IMG/VR virus record: IMGVR_UViG_3300045743_000019
Span: 1-30,244 of that record
Strand: one strand, 5' to 3'
Source: a virus
Length of the DNA stretch: 30,244 nucleotides
Part shown: positions 1 to 6,614 of the stretch, in pieces
Position numbering within the stretch: position 1 is the first letter of the stretch
Layout: every line of letters begins with the position of its first letter
Program-made: the position numbers and the translations under genes
The notes under the pieces: generated by a model
The model's database searches: none
Told to the model about the DNA's origin: nothing
What the model saw: the letters and a program-made list of their open reading frames with translations, nothing else

Positions 1-653
1 CCATTCATCAAGAGACGTTCATCATCGTTATAAAGATTACGAACATAATCAAAAATAGCAAGCTCATCGGTTGCTAAGGCTTGCATATCCGAATGAGTTG
101 ATTCGAGGAATCGTGGAATAGTTTGTCTTGCTTTTCCATCGAATCCAAATATATTGTCTGAAACATCGCCCATAATGAACTGCCAGTAGAAGTTGAATGT
201 ACCTTCAATTGGGGAGATTGTTTTGAACTCTGACTTGACAAAGTTAAAGTGCTTACCGGGAACTTGAAGCAAGTCTTTGTCGATGGTACAGATGATTGTT
301 TCATCGGGTTGTTTTGTTTGTTCTATTGCCATCATATCGTCGGCTTCACAGCCGTCGCTTACTTGAGCATTCCAGTTAAGGACAAGATGCTCTTGTACTG
401 CTTGTAGCCATTCTGGTTTAGGCTTATCCTTACGGTTGGCTTTGTACTCAGGATTGTATGTGTACCTAAAGTTATTAGAACCTGTTAGGTATGGGTAGTA
501 GTGTTCAGCATTAGTCTCGTACAAGATGCGATTCATTAGTTCTTCTGTACGAAGAAGGGCGACTTCTACTGGTTCAACTGTAACACCTTGCTTTTGGCAG
601 GATGCTGCACATCGAAACGCCACTATGTCCGCATCAATTAAGGCAGTAGTCAA
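1..653 (-). CDS. 5'-3' exonuclease (FEN/T7 gp6-like), 3' end outside window
   Basis: The minus-strand frame read from a TTG codon gives about 217 residues before the window ends. Visible motifs in order are an N-terminal acidic metal site (ALIDADIVAFR), a YKANR-like segment, CEADDMMA, TIDKDLLQVPG, and the helix-hairpin-helix region MGDVSDNIFGFDGKA. This is the pattern of flap/5'-3' exonucleases such as T7 gp6 and the N-terminal domain of PolI, which remove primers or degrade host DNA. The TTG start is forced by an in-frame TAA just upstream. It overlaps the TGA of the preceding 79-residue gene (TTGA), so translation is probably coupled. An AGCAGG sequence lies upstream as a weak ribosome site. 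It is the last visible gene of the replication operon. Function is confident from the motifs; the C-terminus is not visible. Confidence 0.9.
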   Translation of the reverse strand, partial: MTTALIDADIVAFRCAASCQKQGVTVEPVEVALLRTEELMNRILYETNAEHYYPYLTGSNNFRYTYNPEYKANRKDKPKPEWLQAVQEHLVLNWNAQVSDGCEADDMMAIEQTKQPDETIICTIDKDLLQVPGKHFNFVKSEFKTISPIEGTFNFYWQFIMGDVSDNIFGFDGKARQTIPRFLESTHSDMQALATDELAIFDYVRNLYNDDERLLMN

Positions 654-889
654 TCTAAGTTACCTGCTTTTACTTTGTGAGGGAATTCTTTGTACTCTAG
701 GAAGCAACGAGCGTCACCATCTCTGTAAGCCACCCAAGCAATTTGTGTAGGTGTGTCGTGACATAGATCATGTGATTCTCGTGCTTTAAGTTCCTTGGCA
801 AACTCGGTTTGATAGACCTGACTTGTTACAGCCCAACTACCAAGGAGAAAGCCAAGGACACCTAGAACTTTACTTAATTTCAGCTTCAC
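650..889 (-). CDS. Small protein with N-terminal membrane segment, unknown function
   Basis: A 79-residue frame starts at GTG (889) and overlaps the end of the putative ssDNA-binding gene by 20 bases. It begins with basic residues (MKLKLSK) followed by a hydrophobic stretch of about 18 residues (VLGVLGFLLGSWAVTSQV), so it is either exported or anchored in the inner membrane with a small soluble tail. The tail holds two cysteines and a YRDGDARCFLEYKEF segment. I do not recognise a family. A longer TTG start at 940 is possible but would place charged residues before the hydrophobic segment and increase the overlap. Its TGA overlaps the exonuclease TTG start, so it belongs to the same transcript. 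Confidence 0.6.
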   Translation of the reverse strand: MKLKLSKVLGVLGFLLGSWAVTSQVYQTEFAKELKARESHDLCHDTPTQIAWVAYRDGDARCFLEYKEFPHKVKAGNLD

Positions 890-1418
890 CGAAATCTGGA
901 ATATCACCAAATCCTGTCGGACCCGGATCAACAATACCAAACACGTAAGCCTCGAATTCCTTAGCTACTGCAATTACTTCAGCAGGCTTAGAAGCGGACT
1001 TAGAGCCGATAGCAAGACTAGCGACAGCACTACTAAGACTAGATTGACGGACAATAAGGACTTGCCGCTGCGCTCGTTCTTCGGGGGTTTCATAGGTACT
1101 CCGTGGGGTAGCATTAGCCTTGGCAGCAACGGCTGCTGCAGGGGCATCTGAGTGGCTTGGTGAGCCTGTTGCTGGAGAGCAAGCTGTCCAGTCGTTGTAA
1201 CCCTTATCATTCTTTACTACAGTAACTTCCCAGACAGAACCACCAGAGGCAGTAGACAAGGTTGTAAAACTGGGAGCACCCGCTCCAAATGACATGATCT
1301 TCTTAGATTCAACCTTACCCTGAAATGTAAGGTTCTTGTAGACAACTTCCAGTTCCTGATAAGAACCTCGGGCAGTTGGCTTGGTAGTGGTTGTCGTAGT
1401 GACGATTTGTATTTGCAC
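870..1418 (-). CDS. Putative single-stranded DNA-binding protein
   Basis: A 182-residue frame from a GTG start (MQIQIVTT after start-codon conversion). It has an OB-fold-like N-terminal half with a KPTARGSYQ segment, VVYKNLTFQGKVESKKIMSFG and a VWEVTVVKNDKGYNDW segment. A low-complexity Ala/Ser/Pro linker follows, then a conserved-looking helical part (STYETPEERAQRQVLIVRQSS) and an acidic C-terminal tail (GDIPDFGEAEIK). From memory, proteins of this form sit beside polymerase and exonuclease in many podovirus replication operons and are annotated as ssDNA-binding proteins. That name is inference from form and context. An in-frame ATG at 1475 would add 19 residues; neither start has a strong Shine-Dalgarno. 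The sigma70-type promoter at 1544-1572 lies just upstream. Confidence 0.72.
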   Translation of the reverse strand: MQIQIVTTTTTTKPTARGSYQELEVVYKNLTFQGKVESKKIMSFGAGAPSFTTLSTASGGSVWEVTVVKNDKGYNDWTACSPATGSPSHSDAPAAAVAAKANATPRSTYETPEERAQRQVLIVRQSSLSSAVASLAIGSKSASKPAEVIAVAKEFEAYVFGIVDPGPTGFGDIPDFGEAEIK

Positions 1419-1543
1419 GTTTATTTTCTTTTGTTTAGTGTTAAAGGGGATTGACGTTAGGGTCCCTAAAGGCATAGATGATTTCTGCCTACAGCCGTCT
1501 CTTCCTCGCAGTCAATCAATGCGGAGCTAATTTCTTAACCTAT

Positions 1544-1572
1544 ATTATACCATACCTATAGAAATTATGCAA
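1544..1572 (-). promoter_or_regulatory. sigma70-type promoter, leftward
   Basis: On the minus strand there is TTGCAT, a 17-base spacer, then TATAAT preceded by TGG (extended -10). The -35 box overlaps the last codons of the HNH gene at 1565-1936. The promoter would drive the putative ssDNA-binding gene, the membrane-anchored gene and the exonuclease, leaving a leader of roughly 60-120 bases. The flanking sequence AGGTATGGTATAATATAGG closely matches the promoter at 6615-6643, so the two probably share an origin or a regulator. Confidence 0.75.
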
Positions 1573-1936
1573 GCATTTTGTGCATATTTCTTTCTTCTCT
1601 ACGTTTTAAACTCATGGGATTGTTTTCTCCACTGATCCTACCACGTAAAGATTTATGTTTCATGTTTTCTGCATGAGTTCCTAGAGATAAATGATCTGGA
1701 TTTATGCAACAGGGATTGTCACAAGAATGAAGTACATGCATCCCTTCTGGGATAGCACCCTTGAATACTGAGTAAGCTAGTGTATGAGCAGTATGGTTCT
1801 TACCTTCAAAATGAATACGACCATATCCACAGCCATCTTTACTTCCTGCATATTCCCAACAGTTATTTCTTGAAAATATAAAACGTTCCTGTAACTTTTC
1901 TTTTATCGATATTCCTCGCCGATATGGTAGTCTCAT
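1565..1936 (-). CDS. HNH homing endonuclease (HNH_3-like)
   Basis: The 123-residue protein has the usual form of small phage HNH homing enzymes: NCWEYAG, GYGRIHFEGKNHTAHTLAY, then the core MHVLHSCDNPCCINPDHLSLGTH and a basic C-terminal NUMOD-like tail (ENMKHKSLRGRISGENNPMS). The histidines and cysteines of the core are intact, so it could be active as a nicking or double-strand endonuclease. Its ATG overlaps the TGA of the polymerase C-terminal half (ATGA), placing it directly after the polymerase. It is probably free-standing and mobile rather than needed for replication. It belongs to a different subfamily from the HNH genes at 2638 and 6033. Confidence 0.88.
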   Translation of the reverse strand: MRLPYRRGISIKEKLQERFIFSRNNCWEYAGSKDGCGYGRIHFEGKNHTAHTLAYSVFKGAIPEGMHVLHSCDNPCCINPDHLSLGTHAENMKHKSLRGRISGENNPMSLKRREERNMHKMLA

Positions 1937-2625
1937 TTAAGTTTCTCCATCATTTTCATGTTAGGGCCATATTTAGATTCACAAGCCATTGGACACTTCC
2001 ATTCATATCCGAACATAGCCTTGATGTTCATCGGCAGATCGGCAAATACACTATCAAATATACCAGCCAACTGAGGAAGGTAAGCGACATGAGTGTCGAC
2101 AACGATAGAATCGTGTACAGTAGAAATGAAGTCACAGGGTATTCCAGCTTTCTTAATACGCTTGTATGCAGAGATACGAGCAATGGTCATAACATCAGCA
2201 CCAGTTCCCTGCACAGGGAGATTGACCAGTTGGTTCAAGGGCAGTTTTAATTCCCCCTTGTAGTCCCTTGCCATGTCCAAGTGCCAAGAACGTCCTAGCG
2301 GCCCTGTAATGTCCTTTCCTGAGGATACTAGAGCCATCCACTCCTTATGCTTCTTGTCTAAGGAGGCATACTTCTTGTAGAACTTTTCATTCAATGCATC
2401 CCAGAACTTCGCATCACTGCTAACATGCATAAAATCAGGATCATTAGCAAAAGCCCATCCACTCCCACGGAAGATTGTACGAAAAAGAAAAATCTTAGCG
2501 ATGAGTCGTGAAGGAAGGTCAAAAGCGTGTTGATTGTTTGCATGGGTGTCTTCACCTTTAATGATTTCGTTGATACCTACTTGGTCATTGGATAGCTCTA
2601 ATGCTACCCGCCATTCAAGCTGCAT
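1933..2625 (-). CDS. Family A DNA polymerase, C-terminal (palm/fingers) half of a split gene
   Basis: The open frame starts at ATG 2625 (MQLEWRV) and holds the second half of a PolI-type polymerase. Motif A remainder QLEWRVALELS is followed by the fingers helix (SRLIAKIFLFRTIFRGSG, motif B) and motif C (ISTVHDSIVVD) with its catalytic His-Asp. The motif A aspartate is not in this frame: the residues directly before QLEWR are CVPNM. The missing codons lie upstream from a GTG at 2654 with a strong ribosome site (2663-2669), reading MLLQCDASQ, but they are out of frame because of eight extra bases (2623-2630). The active protein may therefore begin at 2654 and need recoding; otherwise it lacks motif A. 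It pairs with the N-terminal half at 3304-4431. Confidence 0.88.
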   Translation of the reverse strand: MQLEWRVALELSNDQVGINEIIKGEDTHANNQHAFDLPSRLIAKIFLFRTIFRGSGWAFANDPDFMHVSSDAKFWDALNEKFYKKYASLDKKHKEWMALVSSGKDITGPLGRSWHLDMARDYKGELKLPLNQLVNLPVQGTGADVMTIARISAYKRIKKAGIPCDFISTVHDSIVVDTHVAYLPQLAGIFDSVFADLPMNIKAMFGYEWKCPMACESKYGPNMKMMEKLK

Positions 2626-2669
2626 ATTTGGGACGCATCACACTGTAGTAACACGTCCCAAACCTCCTT
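2620..2669 (-). other. Ribosome site, GTG start and displaced motif A codons of split polymerase
   Basis: On the minus strand AAGGAGG (2669-2663) is followed after eight bases by GTG (2654), reading M-L-L-Q-C-D-A-S-Q and ending with CAA (2630-2628). Five bases (ATATG) then precede CAG (2622-2620), where the main polymerase frame continues as Q-L-E-W-R. Reading straight on from CAA reaches a stop within a few codons. Skipping from CAA to the synonymous CAG gives DASQLEWR, the normal motif A. A perfect 8-base inverted repeat, TTGGGACG and CGTCCCAA, brackets the GTG and motif A codons with an 18-base loop. The stop codon of the HNH gene is also inside this loop. Confidence 0.7.
2635..2648 (-). 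repeat. 14-bp direct repeat, copy 2 (CTACAGTGTGATGC)
   Basis: This is identical to the copy at 3102-3115, and the pair flanks the HNH coding sequence. Both copies can be read as codons for L-Q-C-D-A, the heart of polymerase motif A. Similarity continues upstream at the protein level (KMLLQCDA against DVLLQCDA), which suggests a duplicated or rebuilt target site rather than chance. Confidence 0.85.
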
Positions 2670-3105
2670 GGTGTACTTCAAGTATACCTTTGGCAAAAGA
2701 GATAAGCTCTTGCTCTGTAGCATTGTTTTTCATGCGATTTGCTCGGTAAGAGACAACACGAATGTTATCTTTTGTATAACCCTTAGTAGAATCTATTCGA
2801 TCAAGGGACGCAGCAAGCTGCTTATCTCCCATAATAAATGGAGTCTTCATGTAGGGACAAACTTCTGGAATAACAATGTCTGTTAATTCCAAATCAAAGT
2901 CCATATTATCATTCTTTGCCCTAGCCTTAGCATATTTCCATAAATATAATTCAGGGGAGTTTTCTTTACGTTCTCGATGTTTCTTAGCTGCATGTTCAGC
3001 ACGATGTTCTTTATTAGAATCACGCCATGCTTTATTTTGCTCTAGGTAATAGTCTTTACGTTTAAGATAATACTCCCTACGTTTGAGTTGTGTTTCTGTT
3101 AGCAT
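2638..3105 (-). CDS. HNH-type homing endonuclease inserted between polymerase halves
   Basis: A 155-residue protein with a very basic helical N-terminus (KRREYYLKRKDYYLEQNKAW, AEHAAKKHRERKE), then VCPYMKTPFI, AASLDRIDSTKGYTKDNIRVVSYRANRMKNNAT. The SLDRID...KGY..DN..V.S.RAN..KN signature is shared with the gene at 6033-6593 and with other free-standing phage endonucleases. The start ATG overlaps the TGA of the 68-residue gene (TGATG). The stop TGA lies in the 14-bp repeat, and the last codons contain the ribosome site for the polymerase C-terminal half. The HNH frame and the polymerase C-terminal frame are the same, separated only by this TGA. It probably cuts the uninterrupted motif A codons in related phages. 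Confidence 0.85.
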   Translation of the reverse strand: MLTETQLKRREYYLKRKDYYLEQNKAWRDSNKEHRAEHAAKKHRERKENSPELYLWKYAKARAKNDNMDFDLELTDIVIPEVCPYMKTPFIMGDKQLAASLDRIDSTKGYTKDNIRVVSYRANRMKNNATEQELISFAKGILEVHQGGLGRVTTV

Positions 3106-3115
3106 CACACTGTAG
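3102..3115 (-). repeat. 14-bp direct repeat, copy 1 (CTACAGTGTGATGC)
   Basis: The copy lies at the junction of the 68-residue gene and the HNH gene. In the third frame it reads ATG CTC CTA CAG TGT GAT GCT, that is MLLQCDA, and could be a remnant of an earlier N-terminus of the polymerase C-terminal half before the HNH gene arrived. Confidence 0.8.
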
Positions 3116-3311
3116 GAGCATCTTTAGCTCGTAACAATGCAGCTACTGGTCGTTGATCTAGTCGATGGATTTGATCTTGAATCTCCTTGAAGTGTCCGGG
3201 GTAATTATCTCGAAAGTCTGACAAGAGTTTACGACAACCTGAAGTCTCCATAGCAGAGGCGAGGTCAGTGAGAACATCGTTGTATTGTAGTTGTTGTAGT
3301 TCTTTAGTCAT
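3105..3311 (-). CDS. Small hypothetical protein between polymerase halves
   Basis: A 68-residue frame whose ATG overlaps the end of the polymerase N-terminal half (ATGACTAA). Its TGA overlaps the ATG of the HNH gene. The composition is protein-like and helical, with TDLASAMETSGCRKLLSDFR and GHFKEIQDQIHRLDQR segments. No family is recognised. Because it separates two parts of one enzyme, it either arrived with the rearrangement or was the original downstream neighbour of a polymerase gene that has since been reorganised. A seven-base sequence, CTAAAGA, occurs at both ends of the insertion relative to the polymerase codons, which hints at an insertion event. Confidence 0.55.
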   Translation of the reverse strand: MTKELQQLQYNDVLTDLASAMETSGCRKLLSDFRDNYPGHFKEIQDQIHRLDQRPVAALLRAKDAPTV

Positions 3312-4431
3312 TGTATTTTGAGATGAAGATATCTTGCAAGTCAGAGGCAAAGTTCTGAAGGTTAGGTTTAGATGAACTCAACCGTCCAGAGATTGCAGTA
3401 GTCTGATTGAATTGTCCATGCAGTACATTAGGTTCCCAATTCATTTGTTTACGAAGTTTAACTAAGCCATTGTAGTAGGTTCCATTTAGTTTCTCTAGCT
3501 TACTGAGATGCAAGATTTTATCCAGCACACCCTTCTTACCCTTGAGCTTGCGTAAGGTTCCTTCATCTGTTGCATAGTTACCTTCCTTCGCCATCTCAGA
3601 GCCTTTTAAAGGGGCATACAAGCGGGGCAATTGATGTTCTATTACAATGTTCTTGTACTTGGGTTCGTTAGCCCTAGCACCCGTTTTGAAGTAACCAACA
3701 AACTCCTTACCATCCTCTTTAACAAGTCCACCATAAAGAAAGGCAGACAGGTGATCGTTAGACCCAAAATTAATAGGCACATTAGGATAGAAGGCTTTGA
3801 GTTCTGCCTTAAGGGATTCAATCTCACTGTCTAGTTCCTTTGATCGTGTTGTACACAATTCTTCGTCAAACGGTAATCCGTTTTGCTCCATTTCCATCAA
3901 GATCATTAAGTCCTCACACTGTATGCGACACAACTTAATCTCTGCGGGGGTCATCAGTTTGATCTGACTATCGTAACAAAGACGTGTAAGATGAGCATCG
4001 AAGGCAGCATAATCGCTAAGTATCTCCCAAGGTATCTTGTCAGTGTCAATTCCTTTAGACCAGAAATCTTCCTTGACAACATCTCGTTTTGTCGGATGAC
4101 CATATTTAATACACGTTTCATTTAGGCTGGGAAATCTGTTAGTTTGCCTTGAGAGTATGAACTCCGCAATTTGAACGTCCCAAATTTTCTTACCTTGAAA
4201 AGAAATTCCGTGTCGAGTAAGCCAGTGGGCATCGAACTTAAAATTAAACCCAAGAATAAGATCAGACCAAGAGATGAGATTAAGTAACTTAGTAGGAGTT
4301 CTATTTGTCCATTGTACTGCTCCGCAGTCATCGTCGCAATGATGAGAGTAGCATATGAGGCGATTAGCAGAGTCGTAGGGATTTCCCTTGTTTGATATGG
4401 TGGTTTCAACATCTAAGGATAGTAAGTTCAT
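3304..4431 (-). CDS. Family A DNA polymerase, N-terminal half (3'-5' exonuclease and thumb)
   Basis: The 375-residue protein starts MNLLSLDVETT (Exo I, DxE) and continues with LILGFNFKFDAHWL (Exo II) and LSDYAAFDAH (Exo III, YxxxD), so the proofreading domain is intact. The thumb follows, then the start of the palm with SGRLSSSKPNLQNF. The frame stops at ISKYND, just where other family A enzymes continue through a hydrophobic strand into motif A. The next expected residues (V/M-LLQCDAS) are found at 2654, after two other genes. ATG 4431 overlaps the stop of the 66-residue gene upstream (ATGA). With the C-terminal half the total is about 615 residues, a normal size for phage PolA. Confidence 0.92.
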   Translation of the reverse strand: MNLLSLDVETTISNKGNPYDSANRLICYSHHCDDDCGAVQWTNRTPTKLLNLISWSDLILGFNFKFDAHWLTRHGISFQGKKIWDVQIAEFILSRQTNRFPSLNETCIKYGHPTKRDVVKEDFWSKGIDTDKIPWEILSDYAAFDAHLTRLCYDSQIKLMTPAEIKLCRIQCEDLMILMEMEQNGLPFDEELCTTRSKELDSEIESLKAELKAFYPNVPINFGSNDHLSAFLYGGLVKEDGKEFVGYFKTGARANEPKYKNIVIEHQLPRLYAPLKGSEMAKEGNYATDEGTLRKLKGKKGVLDKILHLSKLEKLNGTYYNGLVKLRKQMNWEPNVLHGQFNQTTAISGRLSSSKPNLQNFASDLQDIFISKYND

Positions 4432-4628
4432 TCATTGTAAAAAGTTACATAGTGGGTTCGGAAGACGTAAGCATAAATACCTTTTTCTTTAAACTCCTGT
4501 TCACATGCACCAGCATAGTTGTCTGCTGATTCTTCAGTTAGCCATACAGCAATGGGTACACCTTCTGTTTCCCCATTTACGTGACGCTCAACAATAAATA
4601 CACCTGTCTTACTCTTTGGCAATTTCAT
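4428..4628 (-). CDS. Small hypothetical protein upstream of polymerase
   Basis: A 66-residue frame with ATG at 4628, overlapping the end of the 39-residue gene and overlapping the polymerase ATG at its own stop. The sequence reads like a compact alpha/beta protein (GVFIVERHVNG, PIAVWLTEESADNYAGACEQEF, IYAYVFRTHYVTFYNE) and resembles small phage proteins in which an ESAD..A helix sits between strands. No function is recognised. Position in the replication operon suggests an accessory role. Confidence 0.7.
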   Translation of the reverse strand: MKLPKSKTGVFIVERHVNGETEGVPIAVWLTEESADNYAGACEQEFKEKGIYAYVFRTHYVTFYNE

Positions 4629-4728
4629 TCATAATCCAATGTTGTAGTATGGAGATGGCAGCAATCTGCCCACCTCTTCGTAATCTCTCAATTATCGCAT
4701 CAAACAAAAGTGACTCTGATTCTGTCAC
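4609..4728 (-). CDS. Very small protein after helicase gene
   Basis: A 39-residue frame begins at a GTG that overlaps the helicase TGA (GTGA) and runs 20 bases into the next gene. It reads TESESLLFDAIIERLRRGG followed by IAAISILQHWIMNEIAKE: two amphipathic helices joined by a glycine turn. Tight overlaps on both sides and a protein-like composition support translation. There is no clear Shine-Dalgarno apart from coupling. Function is unknown. Confidence 0.5.
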   Translation of the reverse strand: MTESESLLFDAIIERLRRGGQIAAISILQHWIMNEIAKE

Positions 4729-5972
4729 ACAATGTCTTCGTAGCGTGCTACGTCAGCACGAATCAACACTTCACGCTTGCCATGTCGTAGAGTTGGATCA
4801 GTATCTTCATCTCCTGCCAATTTGTTTTTACTTGCGTTTAGGTAGCGAAGATTTTCATAACCAACATCTGCAACTTTTCCAATACCAACAATCCAATCCG
4901 CCTCTGCTTGCTTGGCTGTCTTAGCATTGGCTACATTACCCATCGTAAGCCACTTCTGGCCTTCTCCAGAGCCATCAGCTTGGCATACCCCTATGACAGC
5001 ACAATCATGCTCCTTAGCAAGCTCTCGTGCCCATTGGTACATAGCACCAAGCTTCAAGTCCTCACGGTCAGCTTCAAATCCCACAATCTTATCAATCTGA
5101 TCGAAGATCAACAAGCTGGGCTTATACTGCTTGCAGATACGTTCCACCATTGTTTTGCTGATAGACCCAGTAGGATTGAGTATCATGTGCTTACCCTTGG
5201 TCTTCTTCATGTAAGCATTACGTGCTGCCGTTGGATTGCTATTGATCGCCGCGAGGCTTGCTCCAAGCGATGCTTGATAACAGCGGATTTTAACCTTGGA
5301 ACCTTTCTCCTCGTTATTAAGCCAAACGATTGGACCCGACTCGTCTGTAAGTTGCTCAGCCATAAAGGTGGTTTCACTAGCCAGAAATGTTGTCTTCCCT
5401 GTTTCTGGACGGGCAAATATGAACCCAAAGTCACCCCCACGCAAAGACCCCAGCATTTGATTGAGAGTATTGAGACGCCAGCGTAGACCCGGTTTGCGAA
5501 ACGTCTCAACCAGAAGTTGCTCAATGTCGTCAGAAACAAACTCGAATTCCTCCTCATGTACCTTAGTACTTTTCTCTGCTGAGAAAGCGTTAAGCAACTC
5601 GTTAAACTTGTCCTTCGATAGTTTGCCCTCGGTAACATCATACGCTGCAAGAGAAATCTCCTTAAGAAGTTTATTCTCAACAAAGGATTGAAGCAAGATT
5701 GCTGTTGACTGTGTTGATACTTCCAACTTGTCAAGGGTTTCAATGACACCCTCGTAATACGCTACATCCTTATGCTTGTGAGCGAACAGGATGTTAGAGA
5801 GATCAGCAACAGTTAGGTCAATCTTGTCTATATTGCTTTGATGGAAGCTGTCAAGTACAGAATAGACAGCATGTAATTCCTTAGGTAAGTCTTTAACATT
5901 CAACTTATCTTTCCATCTATTCCATTCTTCATAAGACAAGAATGCCTTTATAATACTTAACTCGTATTTAAT
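4725..5972 (-). CDS. DnaB-like replicative helicase, probable AUU start
   Basis: The RecA-like ATPase carries Walker A (ARPETGKTTF, about residues 187-195), a WLNNEE segment, Walker B (SLLIFDQID, about 287-294) and a later GVCQADGSGEG element. This is the DnaB/T7 gp4 helicase fold, preceded by a helical N-terminal domain. The first conventional start in frame is TTG 5939, but the frame is open further upstream. An ATT at 5972 sits six bases after TAAGGAG (5985-5979) and gives MKYELSIIKAFLSYEEW, the kind of N-terminus I recall for phage DnaB proteins. TTG 5939 has only AAGG. I therefore favour AUU initiation. The gene follows an HNH insertion and a leader with competing hairpins. Confidence 0.88.
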   Translation of the reverse strand: MKYELSIIKAFLSYEEWNRWKDKLNVKDLPKELHAVYSVLDSFHQSNIDKIDLTVADLSNILFAHKHKDVAYYEGVIETLDKLEVSTQSTAILLQSFVENKLLKEISLAAYDVTEGKLSKDKFNELLNAFSAEKSTKVHEEEFEFVSDDIEQLLVETFRKPGLRWRLNTLNQMLGSLRGGDFGFIFARPETGKTTFLASETTFMAEQLTDESGPIVWLNNEEKGSKVKIRCYQASLGASLAAINSNPTAARNAYMKKTKGKHMILNPTGSISKTMVERICKQYKPSLLIFDQIDKIVGFEADREDLKLGAMYQWARELAKEHDCAVIGVCQADGSGEGQKWLTMGNVANAKTAKQAEADWIVGIGKVADVGYENLRYLNASKNKLAGDEDTDPTLRHGKREVLIRADVARYEDIV

Positions 5973-5978
5973 ATAATA

Positions 5979-6026
5979 CTCCTTATTTAACTATATACTT
6001 ATTGTTAATATATAGTTTAACAATAA
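5979..6026 (-). promoter_or_regulatory. Helicase leader with two competing hairpins and strong ribosome site
   Basis: On the minus strand TTATTGTTAA and TTAACAATAA form a perfect 10-base stem with loop ACTATATA. That loop is itself complementary to TATATAGT, which starts one base after the stem, so the two pairings exclude each other (AACTATATA with TATATAGTT, nine pairs). The second stem ends a few bases before TAAGGAG, the ribosome site for the AUU start. The hairpins lack a T-tract, so they are not an ordinary terminator. They could modulate translation or act as a processing site. Confidence 0.55.
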
Positions 6027-6032
6027 AAGACT

Positions 6033-6593
6033 TTACTTGTCAAGTTCAATAGTAACTAAGCTGTCAAGATAGTCAGCTATCTGTCTATGTTCTTGTGAAG
6101 TTCCATTGTTCTTAATCCTGTTTGCTCTCCATGAGATGATGTGTACATTGCCTTTAACATAACCAAGTCCAGCATCTATCTGGTCAAAGCTGGGACTATT
6201 TTCCTGTACACAATGAGCAAAATAATCTAGCTGTATTCCTAAGATTGGGCACACATCGTTCCAAACAAGATCAGAAAAATCTATGTCCCATGTATATCCA
6301 ATACGAATAGCATTCGCTTTCTTTGCACGAAACTTCTCACGTTTCTTTTCATACAACTCGGAGTCATCCTTATCTCCCCATTTCTTGTAATAGGCATCAG
6401 CTTTATTCTGCCTATTGACAATCAATCCACAGGTTGATCCCCATTCCGGAATGAATTTATCCACCACTTGTTTCATACGCTGACGAGAAATACCATATCT
6501 ACGGGCAAGTTCTGCCATAGTTATACCAGTTTCTCCGTATTGTTTGATGTGGATGATTTCATTTTCCCAAGTATAAGTCTTTTTAAACGGCAT
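6033..6593 (-). CDS. HNH-type homing endonuclease with N-terminal helix-turn-helix
   Basis: A 186-residue protein inserted between primase and helicase. It opens with a helix-turn-helix (TMAELARRYGISRQRMKQVV), has a basic middle (KKREKFRAKKANAIRIGY), and ends with VCPILGIQLDY, SPSFDQIDAGLGYVKGNV and SWRANRIKNNGTSQE. The last part is the same endonuclease domain as in the gene at 2638-3105. The start ATG follows AAGGA closely. It has its own near-consensus promoter at 6615-6643, so it can be expressed independently of the operon. It is likely a free-standing homing gene, and the HTH may contribute target binding. Confidence 0.85.
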   Translation of the reverse strand: MPFKKTYTWENEIIHIKQYGETGITMAELARRYGISRQRMKQVVDKFIPEWGSTCGLIVNRQNKADAYYKKWGDKDDSELYEKKREKFRAKKANAIRIGYTWDIDFSDLVWNDVCPILGIQLDYFAHCVQENSPSFDQIDAGLGYVKGNVHIISWRANRIKNNGTSQEHRQIADYLDSLVTIELDK

Positions 6594-6614
6594 ATATTCC
6601 TTTACAAAACACCT

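Noticed and set aside
2638-2640. UGA readthrough making an HNH-polymerase fusion using the phage tRNA-Trp
   Set aside because: The frames do match, but the fused product would still read CVPNM before QLEWR and lack the motif A aspartate.
2625-3304. Group I intron in the polymerase gene
   Set aside because: Exon ends allowed by the U/G rule do not rebuild the motif A spacing, there are only about a dozen bases after the HNH stop for the catalytic core, and two coupled genes with overlapping starts fill the interval.
2625-3304. Intein in the polymerase
   Set aside because: The interval contains stop codons in the host frame, and no Cys/Ser start or His-Asn-Cys/Ser/Thr end is seen.
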